A stretch of DNA of 64,000 bases from MFD04580-c1 sp963702995 (GTDB taxonomy: Bacteria > Planctomycetota > Phycisphaerae > Tepidisphaerales > Tepidisphaeraceae): the NCBI GenBank assembly GCA_963702995.1, contig OY969783.1, positions 6,324,001 to 6,388,000 of the forward strand, in the 5' to 3' direction. Position numbers and translations under genes: made by a program. Shown piece by piece: positions 19,617-28,554 of this stretch (the stretch's first letter is position 1; every line of letters begins with the position of its first letter). The notes beneath the pieces were generated by a model. The model ran no database searches and was not told where the DNA came from. It worked only from the letters and a program-made list of their open reading frames with translations.

Positions 19617-20105
19617 TCATTCGCCTGAAGGGCGTCGATCGGCCGCTTCGGCGTCGCGGGCGATGGTCGAAGGGAGGATCAAGCCCGCGATCAGAAGGAG
19701 GCCGGCCTCGGTGGTATAGAGGAGCATCGAAGTGCCGTGCAGACGCTTGAAATCAGGGCCGGTGGTCGTCCCCTGAACGCGAAGCGCTTCGATCCGGGGG
19801 CTGATGAGCAGCGTCGATGCGCCGGCGGCCGTGGTTGTCAGGGCGAGGAGGGCGAAGAGGGCCGTCTTCAGCCCGGCGGCGCGGGACATGAGCCGCCATC
19901 CGAACGTCGCCAGCAGCGACGCGGCCGCCAGCGCGAGCTGATACTTTTCGAACAGGTGGAAGATGCCGGTCGCCACCCGCCCGGCGAGCGGGCGATTGTC
20001 GGGGAACGTGGCGAAGATCGAGGTCACCGCCATAAAGAGGGTGATCAACCCGCCCAGCCAGAGCCCCCAGGCGATGCAAACCGCGAGTGATAGAAGTCGG
20101 CGCAT
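19617..20105 (-). CDS. DUF4149-like (TMEM205-type) membrane protein
   Basis: A small integral membrane protein of 162 residues when started at ATG 20105 (MRRLLSLAVCIAWGLWLGG). About four membrane segments are visible: LLSLAVCIAWGLWLGGLITL, YQLALAAASLLATFGW, TALFALLALTTTAAGAST and YTTEAGLLLIAGLILP. FMAVTSIFATFPDNRPLAGR and FKRLHGTSMLLY are typical of the DUF4149 family, whose function is unknown. It is convergent with rsmA, and its 5' end is near the divergent secreted protein at 20233, so the ~125 bp between probably holds both promoters. Confidence 0.75.
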   Translation of the reverse strand: MRRLLSLAVCIAWGLWLGGLITLFMAVTSIFATFPDNRPLAGRVATGIFHLFEKYQLALAAASLLATFGWRLMSRAAGLKTALFALLALTTTAAGASTLLISPRIEALRVQGTTTGPDFKRLHGTSMLLYTTEAGLLLIAGLILPSTIARDAEAADRRPSGE

Positions 20106-20232
20106 GGTGCCTGGAGTATACTCCCCGGCGTCAACGCGGACGATTGATGTCGCGTGCCCCACGTCGCATGCCCGCCGCGGGGCTGACTAAGACTCTCGCG
20201 GCTCATCCGTTGTAGCCTCGGAGGATTTGCCG

Positions 20233-20862
20233 ATGCGAAGGACCAAGCGGATCGCGATGGGCTGTGCCCTGGGCCTCGGGGCGGTCGTGCTGACCGGGAT
20301 GCTCGAGTGCGGCCGCGTTATGGCTGATCCGACCAACCCGCCCGCCAGTCGGCCGATCGACCCCGCCCTCGCCAAGCGATTGAAGTGGGAAGCGGTCGTC
20401 ACCCTTTACGGCGAAGAGGACACCAACGAGTACTCCCTGCGGATCCTGGATCGTTCTGTGACCGAGCCGGCTGATTTCGTCTTTCACAGCCTGTGGAAAT
20501 ACGACGCCGCGACAAACGCCTGGACGAAGCTGACCGACGACGAGCAGACCTCCAAGATCTACCTTCCCGCGAACAAGCCGGTGGACTCGCCGGTGGGGAA
20601 CCAGTTGCTGGCCGTCCTCCCGATGAAGCTCTCCGACACCGGTCTTTTCTATGCGACCTGGACCGTTAACGGGGTGGACGGCTCGACCTATTCAAGGATC
20701 GGCCCGACGACGCACCAGAAGCGGCCCGACCTCGGCAAAATCCCAACCGGCACCCTTGCCGAGCAGGTCCCGCTGAACATCAACAAGGCCGAGTGGCGCA
20801 TCATCCCCGACCCCCGAATCCACACCGCTTCGACAAAGCCGGCGGCAGAGGGAAAGTCGTAA
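20233..20862 (+). CDS. Secreted protein of unknown function
   Basis: A 209-residue protein with an N-terminal signal (MRRTKRIAMGCALGLGAVVLTGMLECGRVMA). ATG 20233 is preferred over TTG 20227 because GGAGG ends 8 bases upstream of it. The mature part has no cysteine and no motif I recognise; it alternates short strand-like segments (EAVVTLYGEEDTNEYSLRIL, GLFYATWTVNGVDGSTYSRI), suggesting a beta-rich periplasmic or surface domain. It is followed on the same strand by a DUF4058 gene about 120 bp away; a link between the two is not shown. Confidence 0.65.
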   Translation: MRRTKRIAMGCALGLGAVVLTGMLECGRVMADPTNPPASRPIDPALAKRLKWEAVVTLYGEEDTNEYSLRILDRSVTEPADFVFHSLWKYDAATNAWTKLTDDEQTSKIYLPANKPVDSPVGNQLLAVLPMKLSDTGLFYATWTVNGVDGSTYSRIGPTTHQKRPDLGKIPTGTLAEQVPLNINKAEWRIIPDPRIHTASTKPAAEGKS

Positions 20863-20979
20863 AGTGGGCAGTACGGCTGGTCTTTTGTGGGCGGCGGTCG
20901 GGAACAAAGCACGAGTCGATGGACTCAATCTGCTGCGGGGATACAATCGCCTTCGGATCCCCGCACGCGGCAGGCGATT

Positions 20980-21714
20980 ATGGCCATTCACGATTGGTTT
21001 CGTGTCCCTCCCGGGCTCTTCCATCACTTTCATCAGGTATGGTCTGTCGCGCTCTGCAAGAGTTTGAATGACGGCCTCCTTCCGGACGGCTTCTACGCCC
21101 TGGTCGAGCGACACGCGATCGGGCTGATCCCGGACGTTCTCACCCTTCAGCGAGGCTCCGTCGGCCTGGCCCCGCAACGGCCGAATGGCGGGGCCGTGGT
21201 GTCTGGAACGCCGCCCCAGGCGCGTTTTGTCCTGAAGGCGGCGACGGATTCGTACGTCGAACGAGCGAACCGCATCGCCATCCGAAGCACGGGCGGGGAT
21301 TTGGTGGCCGTGATTGAGATCGTCTCGCCTGGTAACAAGCAGAGCGCTCACGCCCTGCGGTCGTTCGTCCAGAAGACCGCGGAGTTGCTCTACGCGGGCG
21401 TCAACCTGCTGGTCGTTGACCTGTTCCCGCCCTCGATACGCAATCCGAATGGGATCCACCCGCTCATATGGGCTGAAATTCGCGATGAGCCGTTTGAACT
21501 TCCGGCAGACAAGCCGATGACTTTGGCGGCCTACGGCTGCGGCCCGGACATCATGGCCTATGTAGAGCCGATCGCGGCCGGCGATCCGCTGCCGGACATG
21601 CCGATCTTCATCGCGCCCGACACATACGTCCCGGCCAGGCTCGAAGAGACTTACGAACTGACGTGGTCGCAGTGCCCGCGCGAGTTTCGGGAATCGGTCC
21701 TTCGCGTCGCGTGA
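20980..21714 (+). CDS. DUF4058 family protein
   Basis: A 244-residue cytosolic protein of the DUF4058 family, whose members are found in cyanobacteria and planctomycetes and have no known activity. The start ATG 20980 (MAIHDWFRVPPGLFHHFHQVW) matches the usual N-terminus, which carries the DW...FHxFH segment. The IEIVSPGNKQ segment in the middle followed by LLYAGVNLLVVDLFPP looks like a (E)xK nuclease-fold core (an Asp/Glu-x-K pattern), but catalysis is not established. It is convergent with the ATP-grasp gene (16 bp between stops), leaving little room for a terminator. Confidence 0.85.
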   Translation: MAIHDWFRVPPGLFHHFHQVWSVALCKSLNDGLLPDGFYALVERHAIGLIPDVLTLQRGSVGLAPQRPNGGAVVSGTPPQARFVLKAATDSYVERANRIAIRSTGGDLVAVIEIVSPGNKQSAHALRSFVQKTAELLYAGVNLLVVDLFPPSIRNPNGIHPLIWAEIRDEPFELPADKPMTLAAYGCGPDIMAYVEPIAAGDPLPDMPIFIAPDTYVPARLEETYELTWSQCPREFRESVLRVA

Positions 21715-21729
21715 CGGCAGCTCCGCGGT

Positions 21730-22553
21730 TCAGGCCCAGGGTAGCGGCTTGGCTCGAACATCGACCCACGCCCGATCGTCGTTCGTGAGGTGGCATGTTG
21801 CGACGCACGCGCGTCGAATGACGGCGAGAACGGCCTCGGCGTCGCAGCCATAAATGCCCGACGCCCAGGCGGGGTTCACTTCAACGACAAACCATCCCCT
21901 CCCGTCGACGCGACCGACGTCGAGAACGATCGCGGGCGGCAGCGGGACGGAAGGGTCGGCCGCCACCGTCGATGCGAACCGTCGGGCGTCTTCGATCTCG
22001 GACGCCTCCGCAGGCCATTCGCCTTCCGGCGTGTCGATACGCTCGCCGCGCCGGAGGTAGGGGGAAAGCGACACGACCTGGCGATCGAGAACGAACGCCC
22101 GAAATTCCACCTCAAACGCGACCGGCTCGGAGACAAGGACCGGCGTGGCGACGTCGAGTATGGGGGAAGCGTCCAATGCGCCCGGGTCGTACACGGCCGC
22201 GATGAATGCCTTATCATCCGCCGGCTTGATGAACGCCGTCTGGGCCAGGCGCGGGCGGCGGCAAGGTGGGTGAAATTGACGTCGCGGCCGAGGTACTTCC
22301 GTGGCACGCGCGTGAGCCAGTCAAGCGGAGGCTCGATTAGCGACAAACCCATGTCCTCGGCGATGAGGAAGGCCAGGCCGCCGTAGATGGCGAGGGCTTG
22401 CGAGCCGTCCGGCTTGAACGGCGCTCGCCACGTATCGAGCCGCTCGGTGCGCCATCCGAGACGCCCGGCCGCACGCCACAAGCGTATGGAGTCTTCTGAA
22501 AAGCGGGGCGGAAGGATCAGAATTGGCGATCGGCCGTCGGCCTCACGTGTCAT
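21730..22553 (-). CDS. ATP-grasp domain protein (DUF4343-like), one frameshift
   Basis: About 275 residues. The first frame (from ATG 22553) covers LILPPRFSEDSIRLWRAAGR to NFTHLAAARAW; the second continues with QTAFIKPADDKAFIAAVYD, EFRAFVLDRQVVSLSPYLR and FVVEVNPAWASGIYGCD. FIKPADDK has the ATP-binding lysine region, EFRAFV a conserved acidic-arginine strand and VVEVNPAW the metal-binding E-x-N of ATP-grasp ligases. The frames join near 22245, so a one-base indel is likely. Such proteins usually form amide or ester links between a carboxylate and an amine; the substrate here is unknown. It shares the locus only with the convergent DUF4058 gene. Confidence 0.75.
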
Positions 22554-22635
22554 AGCGCTCCCGGGTTTCTGACGGGGAGACGTGTGTTGACCTGCGCTTC
22601 TGACCTGCGCCGCGCCGAGCGGCCGCGTACGCCGG

Positions 22636-23970
22636 TCAAGGGAACAACCCTTTCAGCCGGCTCGCTTCGGCGACGCGGCTGATGGCGATCGTGTAGGCGG
22701 CCGTTCGATAGTCGCAGTCGGCGGCGTCGGCCTTTGCGTTCACTTCGTCGAACGCCTTGTCCATGACCCGCTGAAGCTCATCCTGCACCCGTTTGCGGTC
22801 CCAGAAGAAATTGTCCAGGCCCTGCACCCATTCGAAATAGCTGACGGTGACGCCGCCAGCGTTGGACAGGATATCGGGCAGGACGGTGACGCCGTTCTCG
22901 CGGAGGATATCGTCGGCTTCGGGGGTCGTCGGCCCATTGGCGCCTTCGCAGACAACGCGGGCGCGGATGTGCGGCGCGACGGCCGCGTCGATCGTGTTCT
23001 CCATCGCGGCCGGGACCAGAACGTCGCAATCGCACGTCAGCAGCTCCTCATTGCTGATGGCGTCGCAGCCGGGGAAATCGACGAGCGTGCCGTTCTCCTT
23101 GTAGTAGGCGTAGGCCGACTCGACATCAATGCCGCTCTCGTCATGGATGCCGCCCGCTTTCTCACTGATGGCGATGACCGTGGCGCCGCGCTCGTCGAGA
23201 AGCCGGGCCGTGTGATAGCCCACGTTGCCAAAGCCCTGGATGGCCACGCGCACGTCGCTGAAGGCCTTGTTCTGGGTGGCCAGGAACTTGCGCAGCACAT
23301 TCATGACGCCGCGCCCGGTCGCCTCTTCGCGGCCGACCGAGCCGCCGAGGCTGACGGGCTTGCCCGTCACCACGCCCAGCGCCTGATACCCCACCATCAT
23401 GCTGTAGGTGTCGAGCATCCAGCCCATCACCTGCGAATCGGTGCCCAGGTCCGGCGCGGGGATGTCGTGCTGCGGGCCGATGATCGGGAGCAACTCGCTG
23501 GTGAATCGGCGGGTGAGCCGCTCCTTCTCCCCCATGGAAAGCTTGCGAGGGTCGCAGACGACGCCGCCCTTGGCGCCGCCGTACGGAAGATCGACCAGCG
23601 CGTTCTTCCACGTCTGAAGCATGGCCAGGGCCATCACCTCATCCATGTTGACGCTCGGGTCATACCGGAGCCCCCCCTTGAACGGCCCGCGCGAATTGTT
23701 GTGCTGGCAGCGATACCCGGTGAAGACCTGGATCCCCCCGTCGTCCATCTTGATCGGGCAGGAGACGGTCATCACCCGCTTCGGCGTGGAGAGCACCGCC
23801 CGCCAGACCGGGTCGAGGTTCATCTTCGCATAGACGCGGTCGAAGTAGAGGTGGGCGTTCTGCCAGAACTTGGAATGCTTTTCCGGCTGCGGCGTCAGGC
23901 GGTCCGTGCCGGCTGGGGTTGTGTTGGGGGTTCGCGAAGCGGGCTCCGTCGGCTTAGGTTTCTCGGGCAT
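22636..23970 (-). CDS. gdhA: Glutamate dehydrogenase
   Basis: 444-residue Glu/Leu/Phe/Val dehydrogenase: reversible oxidative deamination of glutamate to 2-oxoglutarate and ammonia. The substrate part holds GYRCQHNNSRGPFKGGLRYDPSV and DLPYGGAKGGVVCDP, which carries the catalytic lysine; the Rossmann part has VAIQGFGNVGYHTARLL. The length and the single-domain hexamer type fit the ~420-450 residue GDH class. Cofactor preference (NAD or NADP) is not clear from the sequence. The first ~30 residues are Pro/Thr-rich and may be a local extension. It is transcribed alone. Confidence 0.95.
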   Translation of the reverse strand: MPEKPKPTEPASRTPNTTPAGTDRLTPQPEKHSKFWQNAHLYFDRVYAKMNLDPVWRAVLSTPKRVMTVSCPIKMDDGGIQVFTGYRCQHNNSRGPFKGGLRYDPSVNMDEVMALAMLQTWKNALVDLPYGGAKGGVVCDPRKLSMGEKERLTRRFTSELLPIIGPQHDIPAPDLGTDSQVMGWMLDTYSMMVGYQALGVVTGKPVSLGGSVGREEATGRGVMNVLRKFLATQNKAFSDVRVAIQGFGNVGYHTARLLDERGATVIAISEKAGGIHDESGIDVESAYAYYKENGTLVDFPGCDAISNEELLTCDCDVLVPAAMENTIDAAVAPHIRARVVCEGANGPTTPEADDILRENGVTVLPDILSNAGGVTVSYFEWVQGLDNFFWDRKRVQDELQRVMDKAFDEVNAKADAADCDYRTAAYTIAISRVAEASRLKGLFP

Positions 23971-24038
23971 GATCGAAGTCTACCTTACAGGTAGCGGTCC
24001 GTCAGGTCGGGGGGAGAGACCGAGTACACGGCGGAGTT

Positions 24039-24180
24039 CAAATCCGAAGCACGAAATCTTAAGGAGATTCAACAAAGGCACAGGGGGAAATCAATACTCG
24101 CGCTTGAACCCGGTTTCTTCCTGTCCCGCCTTCTCATTTCTTCGGATTTCGTGCTTCGGGTTTCGGCATTCTTTTTGTGC
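24039..24180. repeat. Dispersed inverted-repeat element, family A, copy 3
   Basis: Left arm AAATCCGAAGCACGAAATC at 24039-24063, right arm about 24136-24164 (TTCGGATTTCGTGCTTCGGG). The interior shares AACAAAGGCA, TCGCGCTTGA and CCGGTTTCTTC with the copy at 24.4 kb, so these two are the closest relatives. It lies upstream of gdhA, in a gap of about 850 bp made mostly of repeats. Confidence 0.88.
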
Positions 24181-24210
24181 TCCAGTGGCGGGGTAGCGTT
24201 GTAGTGCTAA

Positions 24211-24294
24211 GTAGCGGGCACACTCCGTGGCCGTCCGCCAGCTTCTCGAACGACTATCGAAGGCGGGCCACGGCACACGGAGTGTGCCTGCTAC
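24211..24294. repeat. Inverted repeat, GTAGC-CACACTCCGTG arms
   Basis: GTAGCGGGCACACTCCGTGG at 24211 onward is mirrored by 24270-24294, whose reverse complement begins GTAGCAGGCACACTCCGTGT. About 35 bases lie between. It sits between two family-A copies, forming a cluster of repeats in the gdhA upstream gap. One copy in this window. Confidence 0.8.
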
Positions 24295-24357
24295 ATGCGC
24301 TTCGAACCTGGACGTTCGCCTGTTTGCGGGGCGTCACGGCGGTTCAATGGACTCGTT

Positions 24358-24574
24358 TTAACACTACATCGCTGATTGGGCGATCAAGCCTTCCGAAATC
24401 AGAAAATCCGAAGCACGAAATTTCAAGGAACTTCAAACAAAGGCAAAGCGGAAATCGGCACTCGCGCTTGAGTCCGGTTTCTTCTTTTCCGATTTCTTCA
24501 TTCCTTCGGATTTCGTGCTTCGGATTTCGACGTTCTTCCTGTGCTGCAATGACCAAATAACGCTGTAGTGTTAG
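24358..24574. repeat. Family A copy 4, bounded by terminal inverted repeats (MITE-like)
   Basis: The inner inverted repeat is AAAATCCGAAGCACGAAA (about 24401-24428) with 24501-24529 (TTCCTTCGGATTTCGTGCTT). Outside it, TTAACACTACATCGCT at 24358-24373 and AACGCTGTAGTGTTAG at 24559-24574 are inverted repeats of each other at 13 of 16 positions, giving a ~217 bp unit with terminal inverted repeats. A similar end (AGCGTTGTAGTGCTAA) follows copy 3 at about 24196. This looks like a small non-autonomous mobile element; no transposase is seen. Confidence 0.7.
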
Positions 24575-24792
24575 GAGGCCCGCATGGGCTTGCGGCCGCG
24601 ACGGAAGGAGCGGATCGAACGCACGTAGTGGCGGACCATCGGGTGGCAGAGCCACCAGACACAAAGCGTGTAGAGGCCGGTGGCTACCGTGCCCACAGCC
24701 AGAACAACGCGGTGCTCTCGAAAGAGTTGCACGCCGTTCGTCATGACATCAGTGTAATGACCTGCCTGCCCATGCCAAGTCAAAAATACCAT
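24571..24792 (-). CDS. Possible small membrane protein
   Basis: Up to 73 residues; a start at the internal ATG 24744 would give 57 residues, MTNGVQLFREHRV onward. It has one hydrophobic segment (VVLAVGTVATGLYTLCVWWL) followed by a basic tail (VRSIRSFRRGRKPMRAS), the pattern of a single-pass inner-membrane protein with the C-terminus in the cytosol. Its stop codon lies within the terminal inverted repeat of the adjoining repeat element. I know no family for it, and it may be chance. Confidence 0.35.
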   Translation of the reverse strand: MVFLTWHGQAGHYTDVMTNGVQLFREHRVVLAVGTVATGLYTLCVWWLCHPMVRHYVRSIRSFRRGRKPMRAS

Positions 24793-24822
24793 CCAAAAGC
24801 ACTGAAATCGCGCCCCCCTACA

Positions 24823-27209
24823 TCATCTGGACTGCCGCCGGATGGTCATGTCGAAATTCTTAACCATCGACTGGTACATCGACCAGACCAGGGCGGAATA
24901 GGCCCCGATCGCGGCGATCGCGGCGACGGCGATCACGACCCGGTTCGCAACGATGTCGTCGGCATCCCCGTTGAACGTGCGGCCGGCCGACTCGTACGGG
25001 TCGATCAGCAACTGCATCAGCGTAAACGGGCTGAAGGCGCCGATCGCCACGGGGACCGAGCTCGACGCACTGTCCAGCGTCTTGTAGCCGCAAAACCCCA
25101 TCGCGGCGCACACGCCGACGACAATCCCGACGCTGCTCATCACCGCCATGACGGTCGTTCGGCAGCGGAGCGACATCTGCATCCCCAGGATCGCGGCGAA
25201 AGCGGCGACGATGATCAACATCCCCGGCAGGATGAGCACGGCCTCGGGAAAGACGATCCACTTGAAATCAGGGTCGCTCCAGTTCCCAAGGCGGCGAACG
25301 AAATCGTAAACGACAAACAACAGCGCGCTCACGACCGGCACCGCGACCAGGGGGAGCACAAAGCTGACCAGGCCCCGCAGTTTCCCCCAGATATAATAGC
25401 GGCTGGTGATCGGGCTGGAGAGCAGGAGGTCGAGCGTCCCGTCTTCCTTTTCCCGGGTGACGGTACTCGCGGCGGCGTTGGTCACAATGAGCAGGATGAC
25501 AGCGAATTCGATCGTCGCCAGGCCAAGCAGGAACTTCCGCGCCTCGTCGGGCTCGGTCGCGCGGGAGATCTCCTTGACGACCATGTGCTTGAGCGTCCGC
25601 CCGCGCCGGGCGTTGCCCGGCTGCGGGTCCGTCGAGTCCACAACGTGATCACCGGCGACGGGCACGATCTCCAGCGTCCGCGTCATTGAAGTCAGGTCAT
25701 ACGGCTCCGACTTCGTTTGGCCGGGGCGTTCGAGGTCGCGGGACTGCTTCTCGACCGGGTAGTCCGTCCGATCATCGCCGTAGGTCGCGAAGCTGGGAAC
25801 CCAGTAGGTGTCGCTGCCGACGGTCAAATAGCCGCCCCCCGAGGCGATCGCGTAATTGCTGGGGGCGAGGGTGTAGACCGGCGTGGTGACGGTCGCAAAG
25901 CGATAGAGCAGCACCCCCGCGGCCGCGATGCCCGCCAGGATGAAACCGTACCGAAGCAGGCTCGCGCGGGCGGCCGACGCTTTGGTCTTCGCTTTGCGCC
26001 AGGCGATCGGGTTGCTCCACACCGTGCGCGGCTTCCGCGAGCGCGGCGCCCGGCCGACCGGCTTGCGCCGGCCGTCGCGGCGCCGACAACCTCTTCTTCA
26101 CCCCCGCCGCGGTTGAGCACGAACGACAGGAACGAAAGGTCCTTGATCCAGGGGATGAAGGAGTAGAGCGCGACGATCGCGGCCGCCCCGGCGAGGTACG
26201 TCGTCAGGCTCCCCAGCCCGACGATCATGATCGCAATCGCGATCGCCGTGGCGGCCCACCCGCCGAGCTGACGGGCCAGCGGCTTTTCGGTGACGGTCGC
26301 CTGTGCCAGCTTTCGCAGCACGACGATCGACGGCGTCACCATGATGAAGCTGAGAAAGAACATCAGCGACGTGTAGAACGACGCCGGGTTGCTCAGCATC
26401 CAGCCGATCGGCCAGCGACGCAGCTCTTCGGGCAGGCTCTCCAGCTTTGGCGGCGTATAGGCCGGGTCGTTGAAGAGCGTGCGCAGCGCGAGGAACGGGC
26501 TGAGCCCGGTCAGCCAGCTCGTCTTGGCCAGCAGCGGGACTTCGATCTTGTCGCGGACCTCCGTGCCCAGGACGGGGTGGAACTGCGTGAACCGGTCGAG
26601 CACGATCATGCCGGCCAGGTAGATCACGATGAACAGGTAGAAGCTGAAGATCGTGCGGCGCGTGCCGACTTTGAACGTCGCGATCGCCATGGCCAGCGAG
26701 CCGGTGACGAACGCCGTGGCGGCCGCGATCCCGAACGACTGCGCGATGCTCCGGATCGCCACGCCGCCGAAGATCTGCGTGATCGAAAAAATCGGGATCC
26801 CGCTGATCAGCAGCGCGATCACAAAGAAAAGGCGACTCAGGAGCGAGCCGAGCACGATCTGGCCGTTCGTCAGCGGGGTGCAGAGCAGGATGTCGTAAGT
26901 CTGGCTGTCTTTCTCCTGGGTAATGGCGCCGGCGGTAAAGATCGGCGCCAGCAGCGCCACCAGACCGAGCTGGAGATAGCTCATGCTCTGGAAAATGCCG
27001 GAGCTGGTCTTGGCCAGGGCCGACAGGTCCTTGCCGCCGCCCGCGCCGTTGCTGTTGGCCAGGCTGAAGAGGACGACGGCGATCAGCAGCCCCAGGTAGC
27101 CGCAACGGAAGAAGACGTCGCGCCGCCGCTTCCCGCCCGACTCGACGACCCGAACCAAGATCGGGTTGGCGGGGATTAGTCGCCAGAAATAAAGGGCTAT
27201 AGCTTGCAT
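24823..27209 (-). CDS. ABC-2 type permease, two halves in one protein, one frameshift
   Basis: Membrane part of an ABC exporter, about 795 residues. The first half (from ATG 27209) has several membrane segments and LAPIFTAGAITQEKDSQTYDILLCTPL, the ABC-2 motif near the cytosolic loop. The second half has KPRTVWSNPIAWRKAKTKA, then FAVILLIVTNAAASTVTREKEDGTLDLLL, a second copy of the same motif. The frame changes near 26065-26085 in a GC-rich tract; reading across it gives RDGRRKPVGRAPRSRKPRT and then VWSN, as expected for one polypeptide. The ATPase gene lies ~220 bp upstream on the same strand, separated by a family-A repeat. The exported substrate is unknown. Confidence 0.82.
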
Positions 27210-27280
27210 GGTGGATAGGTTGGCGACCTGTGCATCAGGCTCAAATCGGGCCGGACTTAATGCGGCAGTTCGTCATGAAA

Positions 27281-27421
27281 GAAAGAAAGCCCGAAGCTCG
27301 AAACCTCAAGGAAACCCAAACAAGGCCAAAGTGGAAAAAAGTGCCGCGGCCGAGTTGATCCGATTTCTTCCTTTCTCCATTGGGCCTCTTTTTTCGGGTT
27401 TCGTGCTTCGGATTTCGACTC
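27281..27421. repeat. Dispersed inverted-repeat element, family A, copy 5
   Basis: Left arm GAAAGCCCGAAGCTCGAAACC (27285 on) pairs with the right arm about 27391-27418 (TTCGGGTTTCGTGCTTCGG). The interior shares AAACAAGGCCAAAG with copies 2 and 4. It lies between the ATPase and permease genes of one probable operon, which shows that the element can sit inside a transcription unit. Confidence 0.85.
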
Positions 27422-27429
27422 TTGCGCCG

Positions 27430-28368
27430 CTACTGCACCATTCCTTTGGTCAGCCGCATGAAGGCGGTCTCGAGGTTGACTTCTTCCTCTTTCAGCAGGG
27501 TCAGGCGGAAGCCGGCGGAAATCAGCCGCTGTGCGATAAAGCTGTAATCCTGGATGTCGTCCTTGAGGCTGACCTCCATGAAGCCGTTGTTGGAGTTCAC
27601 ATTGGCCACGGTCGGCTCCTGGCTCAGCAGGGCGGCCGCCTGCGTCTGTTGCCCTTCGGCCACGCCTACATGAAGGATCATCCCGCCCCGCGCCTTGCGG
27701 ACGATCTCGGTCCACGGGCCGCTGTAGATCAGTTCCCCCTGCTCGATGATGCCGACCTTGTTGCACAGGTCCTGAAGCTCGGGAAGGATGTGGCTGGAAA
27801 TCAGGATCGTCTTGCCCATCCGCTGCAGTTCTTTGAGCAGTTCGCGCATCTCAATGCGCGCGCGGGGGTCGAGGTTGCCCGCCGGCTCGTCCAGAAGAAG
27901 GACCTTGGGGTCGTGGACGAGCACGCGGGCAATCGACAGCCGCTGCTTCATGCCGCGCGACAGGCCGTCCACCAGCGCGTTGCGCTTGTAGGCCAGGTCG
28001 GTCAGTTCCAGCACCTCGCCGACGATCTTGTTTCGCTTCGCCCCGTTGATGTTGTAGGCGGCCGCGAAGAACTCCAGGTATTCCTGGACCACCATGTCCT
28101 CATACGCGCCGAAGTAATCGGGCACATACCCGATGAGCGGGCGGATCTGGCGGCTCTGATACCCGACCACGAAATCGCACACCCGAGCCTCGCCCCAGGT
28201 CGGCTGGAGGAGCGTGGCGAGGATCTTGATCGTGGTGCTCTTGCCAGCCCCATTGGGCCCGATGAAGCCAAAACAGTCCCCTTCGTGAATCTCCAGATTG
28301 AGGTTCGACAGGGCGACGAGCGCCCCATAGCGCTTCGTCAGGCTCACGGTCTTGATCATCACCGCCAT
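27430..28368 (-). CDS. ABC transporter ATP-binding protein
   Basis: A 312-residue ABC-2 exporter ATPase. Walker A is GPNGAGKST at 37-45, the Q-loop region follows at YVPDYFGAYEDM, the signature is LSRGMKQR (a variant of LSGGQ common in ABC-2 systems), Walker B is VLLLDEP, and SSHILPEL carries the switch histidine. The last ~90 residues, after the ATPase core, are the usual C-terminal extension. It is the likely partner of the double permease just downstream; together they resemble the CcmA/GldA-GldF kind of exporter. No substrate-binding protein is seen. Confidence 0.93.
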   Translation of the reverse strand: MAVMIKTVSLTKRYGALVALSNLNLEIHEGDCFGFIGPNGAGKSTTIKILATLLQPTWGEARVCDFVVGYQSRQIRPLIGYVPDYFGAYEDMVVQEYLEFFAAAYNINGAKRNKIVGEVLELTDLAYKRNALVDGLSRGMKQRLSIARVLVHDPKVLLLDEPAGNLDPRARIEMRELLKELQRMGKTILISSHILPELQDLCNKVGIIEQGELIYSGPWTEIVRKARGGMILHVGVAEGQQTQAAALLSQEPTVANVNSNNGFMEVSLKDDIQDYSFIAQRLISAGFRLTLLKEEEVNLETAFMRLTKGMVQ

Positions 28369-28554
28369 CGACTACCTCGCGTGCCGAGCACGAACGCCCG
28401 ATCGGGCTTCGCTCAAACTCCAAAACCGTGACATCTCACCAATAAGCCCCGACTGTCGCCGCGCGGACGGGGAGCGCTGACCTGCGCCCTCGCCCGGGCA
28501 GGCCGGCCGACCTCCCGCTACCGCGCGGCAGATGAAGGCGGCCGCGCGCGGCCC

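Noticed and set aside
27257..27766. 169-residue minus-strand frame ending in SEARNPKKEAQ
   Set aside because: It combines a shadow of the ABC ATPase gene with the family-A repeat at 27.3 kb.
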